64,000 nucleotides of DNA from Rubrivivax sp. (GTDB lineage Bacteria > Pseudomonadota > Gammaproteobacteria > Burkholderiales > Burkholderiaceae_C). The notes beneath the pieces were generated by a model. It was not told the origin of the DNA, made no database searches, and worked only from the letters and a program-made list of their open reading frames with translations. The stretch covers positions 62,001 to 126,000 of the forward strand of contig JADCGQ010000012.1 of NCBI GenBank assembly GCA_020248945.1, written 5' to 3'. A program made the position numbers and the translations under genes. Position 1 is the first letter of the stretch. Each line of letters opens with the position of its first letter. This document shows positions 57,992 to 64,000 of this stretch, in pieces.

Positions 57992-58956
57992 GCCCCACCG
58001 AGGCCGACGCCGTGCCGTGGCTGCAGCGCGCAGCCGGCGGCTGGCGCGGTGGCTTCGATGCCATGGTCAGCCCTTGCGAGGTGCTGGTCGATGGCGTCGA
58101 CGAGGCCACGGCGCGCCGTCTCGTGGCGCTGGCGCAGGACGAGGCGCTGCGCATCGAACGGCGCTTCAGTCGATACCGCGACGACAGCGTCGTCGCCCGG
58201 CTGCAGGCCGCCCGCGGCGGCTGGCAGTGGGTGGACGACGAGACGGCGCAGTTGCTCGACTTTGCCGCCCAATGCCACGCGCTCAGCAGCGGCCTGTTCG
58301 ACATCACCAGTGGCGTGCTGCGCTCGGCCTGGCGCTTCGACGGCAGCGACCGCGTGCCCACGCCTGCCGCGGTGGCGGCGCTGTTGCCACGCGTGGGCTG
58401 GCAGCAGCTGCGCTGGCAGCGCCCGCGCCTGTGGCTGCCCGAGGGCATGGAGCTCGACTTCGGCGGCATCGGCAAGGAGTACGCCGTCGACCGCACGCTC
58501 GCGCGCCTGGGTGCCGACACGCCCGCGCCGATGCTCGTGAACTTCGGCGGTGACCTCGCCTGCAGCGGCCCGCGCGCCGACGGCAGCCCGTGGCAGGTGG
58601 GCATCGAGCAACCCGGCACCGCCGCTGCGGCCGCGGTGCTGAACCTGCGCACCGGTGCGCTGGCCACCAGCGGCGATGCGCGCCGCTTCGTGCTGCACCA
58701 GGGCCGCCGCCTGGGCCACGTGCTCGACCCGCGCACCGGCTGGCCCGTCGAAGGCGCGCCGCGCTCGGTGACAGTGTCCGCGCCGAGCTGCGTCGAGGCC
58801 GGCATGGTGGCGACGATGGCGCTGCTGCAGGGCGCGGGCGCTGCCGCCTGGCTGCGGCAGACCGGCGTGCCGCACGCCCTGATCGACGAGCAGGGGCAGG
58901 TGCAAGCCCACTTCGACTACCCGCAACGGGAGGACGCTTCATGGCCCCAAGGATGA
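57973..58956 (+). CDS. apbE: FAD:protein FMN transferase ApbE
   Basis: 327 aa from the ATG at 57973; a GTG at 57988 overlapping the DUF3570 stop is also possible. Family motifs: FDITSGVLRSAWRF, ELDFGGIGKEYAVDRTL, LVNFGGDL, and GHVLDPRTGWPV (metal/FAD region). It moves FMN from FAD onto Thr/Ser of target proteins. No signal peptide or lipobox is visible in either start, unlike typical periplasmic ApbE, which is a point against simple periplasmic action. Overlaps the TlpA gene by 16 bases. Confidence 0.92.
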   Translation: MVVPLVSPTEADAVPWLQRAAGGWRGGFDAMVSPCEVLVDGVDEATARRLVALAQDEALRIERRFSRYRDDSVVARLQAARGGWQWVDDETAQLLDFAAQCHALSSGLFDITSGVLRSAWRFDGSDRVPTPAAVAALLPRVGWQQLRWQRPRLWLPEGMELDFGGIGKEYAVDRTLARLGADTPAPMLVNFGGDLACSGPRADGSPWQVGIEQPGTAAAAAVLNLRTGALATSGDARRFVLHQGRRLGHVLDPRTGWPVEGAPRSVTVSAPSCVEAGMVATMALLQGAGAAAWLRQTGVPHALIDEQGQVQAHFDYPQREDASWPQG

Positions 58957-59453
58957 CCCGCCGCAGCTGGCTGGCCGCACTGCCCTGCGGGGCCGCCCTC
59001 GGCCTGCTGCCCACGCGCAGCCAGGCCCTCGCAGCGGGCGACGCCGCGCCGGTGCTCGAGCTCGAGGGCGTGGCCGGGCCGGTGAGCCTGGCGGCGCTGC
59101 AGGGCCGTGTCGTGCTGCTGGACTTCTGGGCCTCGTGGTGCCCGCCGTGCCGGCAGTCGTTTCCGTGGATGGACCAGATGCTGGCGCGGCACGGCGGCGC
59201 GGGCTTGTCGGTGGTGGCGGTGAACCTGGATCAGCAGCGTGGCGCGGCCGAGCTGTTCATGCGCGCCGTGCCGTCGCGGGCCACGATCGCGTTCGATCCG
59301 GCGGGCGACACGCCGCGGCGCTTTGGTGCGAAGGCGATGCCGACCAGCTTCATCATCGGCCGCGACGGGCGGGTGCGGCTGCAGCACGATGGGTTTCGGG
59401 AGGCGGATCAGGGGCCGCTGGAAATGGCGCTAAGGCAGGCACTGGGTGCTTGA
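58941..59453 (+). CDS. TlpA-like thioredoxin, Tat-exported
   Basis: 170 aa with a GGGAGG ribosome-binding site 7 bases upstream. The N-terminus MTRRSWLAALP is a twin-arginine signal. The catalytic motif is WASWCPPC (C67, C70), followed by MPTSFIIGRDGRV with the cis-proline. Periplasmic thiol reductant, possibly fed by DsbD. Ends the plus-strand redox cluster. Confidence 0.92.
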   Translation: MAPRMTRRSWLAALPCGAALGLLPTRSQALAAGDAAPVLELEGVAGPVSLAALQGRVVLLDFWASWCPPCRQSFPWMDQMLARHGGAGLSVVAVNLDQQRGAAELFMRAVPSRATIAFDPAGDTPRRFGAKAMPTSFIIGRDGRVRLQHDGFREADQGPLEMALRQALGA

Positions 59454-59469
59454 GCGGCAGGGGGCGGGA

Positions 59470-59580
59470 CTTCGACAGGCTCAGTCCGAACGGGGTCGGG
59501 TGCGCTCGGGACTTCGACAAGCTCAGTCCGAACGGAGGGATCGGGAGGTCCCCAATCCGTTCGCGCTGAGCCTGTCGAAG
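59470..59580. repeat. Cluster of three 24-bp repeats, two direct and one inverted
   Basis: CTTCGACAGGCTCAGTCCGA... begins at 59470 and again (one difference) at 59512; an inverted copy lies at 59557-59580. Copies 2 and 3 form a stem of about 24 pairs with a 21-base loop. The cluster fills the gap between convergent tlpA-like and glpD genes. It looks like a REP-type intergenic element common in proteobacteria. Confidence 0.85.
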
Positions 59581-59602
59581 CGCCCGCCTGGTGCAGGCTG
59601 AC

Positions 59603-61231
59603 TCAGGGAAGCCGCGTGTACTGCGCCGCCAGCGCTTGGCAGGCCCCAAGCGCAGGATCGCGGCCGGTCTCCTCGGCCACCAGGTCGGCCACCGCCGGCG
59701 CAGCCTCGGCCGCCTGCGCGGCATCCAGGAACAACAGCCGCGAGCGCCGCGCCAGCACGTCGGTGGTGGTGCGTGCGTACTCGTGGCGCACGGCAAAACG
59801 CACCATCGCCTCGCTCAGCACGCCCTGGCCGGTTTCGCGGTCGTGCGCCAGCCAGCGCGTGGCCCCGGGCAGGGCCCGCAGCGCGGCCACTTCAGTGCCG
59901 TAGAGATGCTCGCCCGGCGGCGCCGCCAGCGAGCGCGCCGGGTCGGCCGCCACTGGCGCGCCCACCAGCCGCAGCGCGGTCGTCACGCCCGCCGCGCGCT
60001 GCGGCAGCAGGCCGGCGGCCATGCAGCGCGCCAGCACGTCCTCGGCCATCGAGCGGTAGGTGGTCCACTTGCCGCCCGTCACGCTGACGAGGCCGGAGCG
60101 CGACACCCACACCGAGTGCTCGCGCGAGATCGACTTGGTGTCGCCGTCGCGGCCCTCGGGTGGCTTGACCAGCGGCCGCAGCCCCACCCACACCGATCGC
60201 ACATCGGCCGCCTGCGGCGCGTGCGCCAGGTAGCGGCCGGCCTCGCGCAGGATGAAGGCCACCTCGTCGGCGCGCGCCTCGGGCTCGGCGGGCGCGTCGG
60301 TGCGCGGCGTGTCGGTGGTGCCGAGGATCGTCTTGCCCAGCCAGGGCACGGCAAACAGCACGCGGCCGTCTTCCGTCTTGGGCACCAGCAGCGCGTGAAC
60401 CGACGACCCCGAGCCGGGCATGAAGCCGCGGTCGACGACGAGGTGCACGCCCTGGCTCGGCGCCACACGGTGCGCGGTGCCTCGCGGCGGCTCGTCTTCG
60501 TCGTGGTCGAGCGCCGTGATGCCGTCGACCCACACGCCCGTGGCGTTGACCACACAGCGTGCGGCCACCGCGTGCTCGGTGCCCGTCTCGGTGTCGCGCA
60601 GCACGAGGCCACGCACTTGCCCGCGCTCGCGCCGCAGCGCCACCACCGGCGCGTGGTTCAGCAGCAGCGCGCCCTTGGCCGCCGCGGTGCGCGCCAGCAG
60701 CAGCGCCAGGCGTGCGTCGTCGAACTGGCCGTCCCAGTAGCGCACGCCGCCCTGCAGCGTGCCCACCGGGCCCTGGGCGCGCACGCCGGGCAGCAGCGCC
60801 TGCGCCCGGCGGGCGTCGATCCACTCCGTGGCGCCCAGCCCGCGCGAGCCGGCCAGCAGGTCGTAGGCCTTGAGGCCGGCGCCGTAGAAGCCCTTCTCCC
60901 ACCAGCGGTAGGCCGGCATCACGAAGGGCAGCGGCGCGGCCACGTGGGGCGCGTTGGCCAGCAGCGCGCCACGTTCGTGCAGCGCCTCGCGCACGAGGGC
61001 CAGATCGCCCTGCGCCAGGTAGCGCACACCGCCGTGCGCCAGCTTGGTGGCGCGCGACGAGGTGCCCTGGGCAAAGTCGCCGGCCTCCAGCAGCAGCACC
61101 GAGAAGCCACGCGCCGCCGCATCCAGCGCCACGCCCAGGCCGACCGAGCCGCCGCCGATGACGGCCAGGTCCCATTCGCGCGGCTCGGCCAGCCGGGCCA
61201 GCAGGTCGGCGCGGGCCTGCAGCGCGCTCAT
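59603..61231 (-). CDS. glpD: FAD-dependent glycerol-3-phosphate dehydrogenase
   Basis: 542 aa. FAD motif DLAVIGGGSVGLGVALDAAARG, then the GlpD signatures SSRATKLAHGGVRYL, VNATGVWVDG, and SVTGGKWTTYRSMAEDVL. Oxidises glycerol 3-phosphate to dihydroxyacetone phosphate and passes electrons to quinone, at the inner membrane. Starts at 61229-61231, sharing one base with the SMP-30 gene's stop. Full length. Confidence 0.92.
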   Translation of the reverse strand: MSALQARADLLARLAEPREWDLAVIGGGSVGLGVALDAAARGFSVLLLEAGDFAQGTSSRATKLAHGGVRYLAQGDLALVREALHERGALLANAPHVAAPLPFVMPAYRWWEKGFYGAGLKAYDLLAGSRGLGATEWIDARRAQALLPGVRAQGPVGTLQGGVRYWDGQFDDARLALLLARTAAAKGALLLNHAPVVALRRERGQVRGLVLRDTETGTEHAVAARCVVNATGVWVDGITALDHDEDEPPRGTAHRVAPSQGVHLVVDRGFMPGSGSSVHALLVPKTEDGRVLFAVPWLGKTILGTTDTPRTDAPAEPEARADEVAFILREAGRYLAHAPQAADVRSVWVGLRPLVKPPEGRDGDTKSISREHSVWVSRSGLVSVTGGKWTTYRSMAEDVLARCMAAGLLPQRAAGVTTALRLVGAPVAADPARSLAAPPGEHLYGTEVAALRALPGATRWLAHDRETGQGVLSEAMVRFAVRHEYARTTTDVLARRSRLLFLDAAQAAEAAPAVADLVAEETGRDPALGACQALAAQYTRLP

Positions 61232-62160
61232 CAGCCGGCGGCGAAGTTCACCGGCAGCCCTGCCAGCGGCGCGCGCGCCATCAGCACGCAACCGGCCCAG
61301 GGCTCGGCAGCCAGCTCGTCGGCCGGGCGGTTGGCCCGCGCGGTGGTGACGAACAGCGTGCGGCCGTCGGCGCCGCCGAAACAGGGCATGGTGGGGCAGC
61401 GCACCGGCAGCGGCACGCGGGCCAGCAGCGTGCCGTCGGGCGCGATGCGCACGAGTTGCCTGCCTTCCATCATCGCGGCCCAGTAGCCGCCCTCGACATC
61501 GAGCGCGGCGCCATCGGGCCGGCCGCCATAACCGGCCAACGGTGCGCCGGCCACCTTGGGCTCGAAGGCATGCAGCACACGTGGCTCGATGAGCCGGCCG
61601 GTGCCGGCATCGAGCGTGTAGACCATCACGCGGTGCGAGGGCGTGTCGGTCCAGTAGACGTGGCGGCCGTCGGCGCTGAAGGCCAGGCCGTTGCTCACCG
61701 TCACGTCGCCGGCCACGCGGTCCAGTGTGTGGCCGTCCCAGCGGTACAGCGCCGCGGCGGGCTTGCTGCGCGGGTCGTAGATCGTGCCCACCCACAGGCG
61801 GCCCTGCGCATCGGCCTTGCCGTCGTTGAAGCGCTCCACGGCCGTGTCGTAGGGCGGTGGGGCCAGGCGCTCGCGGGTGCCATCGCGGGGGTCGAAGCGG
61901 AACAGGCCTTCGCGCATCGCCAGCAGCAGGCGGCCGCCGGGCAAGGGGGCCACGCAACCGGGCTCGTTGTCGAAGTCCCACTGCCGATGCGCGCCGGCGG
62001 CGCCGTCGGCCGGGCACCAGCGGTGCAGCGCGCGGCCGGGGATGTCGCACCAGTACAGCGCCTGCTCGTCGGGGTGCCAGAACGGCGATTCGCCCAGCAG
62101 GCTGGGCGGCGCGGGCAGCGGCTGCCAGTCGAGCAGCAGTTCCAACGCGGGTGCCGTCAT
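61231..62160 (-). CDS. SMP-30/gluconolactonase family protein
   Basis: 309 aa. Six-bladed propeller signatures: LLGESPFWHPDEQALYWCDIPG, NDGKADAQGRLWVGT, VTVSNGLAFSADGRHVYWTDT, and RPDGAALDVEGGYWAAM. Hydrolyses sugar lactones by family knowledge. The ATG at 62158-62160 overlaps the epimerase stop as ATGA. The lactonase-epimerase pair suggests sugar oxidation, with the sugar unknown. Confidence 0.92.
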   Translation of the reverse strand: MTAPALELLLDWQPLPAPPSLLGESPFWHPDEQALYWCDIPGRALHRWCPADGAAGAHRQWDFDNEPGCVAPLPGGRLLLAMREGLFRFDPRDGTRERLAPPPYDTAVERFNDGKADAQGRLWVGTIYDPRSKPAAALYRWDGHTLDRVAGDVTVSNGLAFSADGRHVYWTDTPSHRVMVYTLDAGTGRLIEPRVLHAFEPKVAGAPLAGYGGRPDGAALDVEGGYWAAMMEGRQLVRIAPDGTLLARVPLPVRCPTMPCFGGADGRTLFVTTARANRPADELAAEPWAGCVLMARAPLAGLPVNFAAG

Positions 62161-62972
62161 GTCGACGCCACCTTCAGCGTCATCCAGCCTTCGTGCGTGG
62201 CGCCGGGCGCCAGGTCGACCAGGCCGTGCGCGGCCGGATCGGCCATCTGGATGGCGTTGCTGACGTGGCTGACGGGCTCGACGCACCAGTACGGCTTCTC
62301 GTCCGGCGTGTAGACGACGAGCCGGCTGAACGAGGACGTGAGCTCCAGCGACAGCCGCTCGTCGCGCAGCCGCGCCACGCCCTGCCAGCCGTCGAAGCAG
62401 TGGTCGTAGGCGAGTTGCGCGACCTCGCCCACAATGCCGGCCTGTGGCACGCGGCGTTCGGCCAGGCCGCTCGCATCGGGCTCCCAGCGGCCGCTCACTT
62501 GGGCGTGCAGGTGGCTGCGCGTGCGCTTCGGGAAGTAGGGGTGCCAACCCAGGCCGACGGGCTGCGGGCGTGTGTCGGTGTTGGTGACGGCCAGGTGCAG
62601 CGTGAGGGTGTTGCCGGTGAGCTCGAAGCGCTGGCGCGATTCGAAGGCGAAGGGCCAGTGTGTGTCGGGCGTGTGCACGTAGCGCAGCTCGGCATCGGCG
62701 CCGGAGGCCGACACCACCTGCCAGGGCCGCATCCAGCCGACGCCGTGCACCGAATGCGGGTTGTCGTCGAAGTTGGGCGCGGTGCTGAAGTCGTGCCCGT
62801 GCCACTTGAAGCGGCGGTGGCCCACGCGGTTGGAGTAGGGCACCAGCGGGTAGCTGGCCGCGGCGCGCGCAGCCGCGAGCTCGGCGGGTTCGCTGCTGCG
62901 CATCACCGGCAGCTCGCCGTGGGCATCAGAGAACCACAGGCCGGCGATGGCGCCGCCGAGGTCGGGCCGCAC
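62157..62972 (-). CDS. Aldose 1-epimerase
   Basis: 271 aa from the GTG at 62970-62972. Conserved residues for galactose mutarotase are seen: VPYSNRVGHRRF (Asn/Arg), SVHGVGWMRPW, the catalytic-type LGWHPYF and VEPVSHVSNA. Upstream in frame, codons for TAGALRLAV look like the missing first beta-strand, but no ATG/GTG/TTG lies before them. The true start may be non-standard, or one base has been lost or gained near 62980-63015. Confidence 0.85.
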   Translation of the reverse strand: MRPDLGGAIAGLWFSDAHGELPVMRSSEPAELAAARAAASYPLVPYSNRVGHRRFKWHGHDFSTAPNFDDNPHSVHGVGWMRPWQVVSASGADAELRYVHTPDTHWPFAFESRQRFELTGNTLTLHLAVTNTDTRPQPVGLGWHPYFPKRTRSHLHAQVSGRWEPDASGLAERRVPQAGIVGEVAQLAYDHCFDGWQGVARLRDERLSLELTSSFSRLVVYTPDEKPYWCVEPVSHVSNAIQMADPAAHGLVDLAPGATHEGWMTLKVAST

Positions 62973-63078
62973 GGCCAGGCGCAGCGCGCCGGCGGTCAGG
63001 ATGAGGGCATTGCTGATGGTCTTCTCCGATGTCGCTGCGGGTGTCAGTCCCCGGCGACCATGATGCCGTAGCGCGCCG

Positions 63079-64000
63079 CTACAGCGTCCAGGGCGCGGGC
63101 GAGGGCCCGAGGCCGTAGCGCTGCCGCGCGGTGGCGGGCACCTCGGCGGCCAGCACGCCGTCGTCGGCCAGCGCCTGCAGCGCGCGCAGCGCGATGTGCT
63201 GCGGGCTCACCTCGAAGAAGCCGCGCACGGCCTCGCGGCTGTCGCTGCGGCCGAAGCCGTCGGTGCCCAGCGTGGCGTAGCGGCGGCCGGCCGGCACGTA
63301 GGCGCGCACCTGCTCGGGCACGGCGCGCACGTAGTCGGTGGCGGCGACGACGGGGCCGGTGGTGGCGGCCAGCTGCGTGGTGAGCCAGGGCTCGCCAGCC
63401 TCGCCGCCGAGCAGCCGCGCACGCTCGATGGCCATGCCCTCGCGCGCCAGTTCGCTCCACGAGGTGACGCTGCCCACGGTGGCCGCCACGCCCCAGTCGG
63501 CCGCGAGCAGCCGCGCCGCGGCCAGCGCTTCGTGCAGGATGGCGCCGCTGCCCAGCAGCACGCAGCGCGGTGCGCTGGTGGCCAGCGCGGTCGTTTCAGG
63601 CAGCGCCGGCAGCAGGTGCAGGCCACGCAGCACGCCCTCGGCGGCGCCCTGCGGCATCGACGGCTGCGCGTGGTTCTGGTTCATCACCGTGAGGTAGAAG
63701 AACACATCGTGCTGCTGCACCAGCATGCGCTGCAGTCCGTGCTCGACGATCAGCGCCAGCTCGTAGGCGAAGGCCGGGTCCCAGGCCACGCAATTGGGCA
63801 CCGTGGCAGCCACCAGATGGCTGCTGCCGTCCTGGTGCTGCAGGCCCTCGCCCGACAGCGTGGTTCGGCCCGAGGTGGCGCCCACCAGGAAGCCGCGCGC
63901 GCGCTGGTCGGCCGCGGCCCAGATCAGATCGCCCACGCGCTGGAAGCCGAACATCGAGTAGTAGATGTAGAACGGCAGCATCGCCAGGCCGTGCGTGCTG
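63079..64000 (-). CDS. aceE: Pyruvate dehydrogenase E1 component, AceE type, partial
   Basis: About 306 codons of the C-terminal part; the 5' part is beyond the window. FYIYYSMFGFQRVGDLIWAAADQRARGFLVGATSGRTTLSGEGLQHQDGSSH identifies homodimeric AceE, as does LGTDGFGRSDSREAVRGFFEV. E1 decarboxylates pyruvate with thiamine diphosphate. The stop at 63079 is followed by a 106-base gap to the epimerase. Confidence 0.94.
   Translation of the reverse strand, partial: STHGLAMLPFYIYYSMFGFQRVGDLIWAAADQRARGFLVGATSGRTTLSGEGLQHQDGSSHLVAATVPNCVAWDPAFAYELALIVEHGLQRMLVQQHDVFFYLTVMNQNHAQPSMPQGAAEGVLRGLHLLPALPETTALATSAPRCVLLGSGAILHEALAAARLLAADWGVAATVGSVTSWSELAREGMAIERARLLGGEAGEPWLTTQLAATTGPVVAATDYVRAVPEQVRAYVPAGRRYATLGTDGFGRSDSREAVRGFFEVSPQHIALRALQALADDGVLAAEVPATARQRYGLGPSPAPWTL

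Noticed and set aside
63068..63082. GTAGCG/CGCTAC hairpin at the aceE stop
   Set aside because: Only a 6-bp stem and no T-tract, so not called a terminator.
63044..63460. Minus-strand ORF ending RYGIMVAGD just past the aceE stop
   Set aside because: Shares a few residues with AceE-like C-termini by chance; the aceE frame itself reaches its stop at 63079 with a plausible ending.

Overview
The window is a gene-dense, very GC-rich chromosomal segment, with coding on both strands and no gene-free stretch over about 225 bp. Gene content and order point to the Burkholderiales (Betaproteobacteria), most likely the Rubrivivax/Leptothrix/Ideonella group. The evidence is a complete F1Fo ATP synthase operon, yggS beside pilT-pilU, the order rsmI-yraN-SIS-BON lipoprotein, GTP-dependent PEP carboxykinase, an AceE-type pyruvate dehydrogenase E1, and Leptothrix-like cyclic-di-GMP and chemotaxis genes. 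The placement is inference from gene content; no database was searched. I saw no rRNA, tRNA, insertion sequence, phage gene or CRISPR array.

Layout. Positions 1-4925 (minus): a tight five-gene operon SPFH/SHOCT protein, DUF4178 zinc-ribbon membrane protein, DUF350, membrane-bound aminopropyltransferase and Tat-exported FAD oxidoreductase (cut by the window edge). 5061-9742: MFS transporter, PduO-type cobalamin adenosyltransferase, a ParA/MinD-like ATPase, a methyltransferase and DAHP synthase. DAHP synthase is preceded by a Phe/Tyr/Trp-rich leader peptide and an intrinsic terminator at 9781-9915, a clear transcription attenuator. 9941-16153: outer-membrane protein, M48 protease with two YbjQ-like proteins, ilvA, tldD and an EamA transporter. 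16160-20389: rsmI, yraN, a DiaA/GmhA-like SIS protein, a DolP-like lipoprotein, a beta-hydroxyacid dehydrogenase and DUF502. 20424-28772: pilU, pilT, yggS, and two tandem paralogous membrane PAS-GGDEF-EAL proteins. 28789-38233: EamA transporter, UspA, phosphoesterase, DUF2332, pckG, a BepA-like lipoprotein protease, MOSC, rlmJ and ppk2.

38299-46091 is a signalling island: a chemoreceptor, a REC-HPt protein and an HTH-REC protein on the minus strand. Divergent from them are a single-domain REC, an HD-GYP phosphodiesterase, a solute-binding protein and a PAS histidine kinase. Together they hold the parts of a multistep phosphorelay with a cyclic-di-GMP output. 46162-53469 is atpIBEFHAGDC (minus), ending in a terminator.

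53626-59453 (plus) is a periplasmic redox region: DsbD, a redoxin, then DUF4266-DUF3570-ApbE-TlpA with overlapping genes. The DUF3570 protein carries a match to the ApbE flavinylation consensus, so it is a candidate covalent flavoprotein. 59603-62972 is a translationally coupled trio (FAD glycerol-3-phosphate dehydrogenase, SMP-30 lactonase, aldose 1-epimerase). The 3' part of aceE closes the window. Many neighbouring genes overlap by 1-4 bases (GTGA, ATGA or TTGA), and these overlaps settle several start codons.
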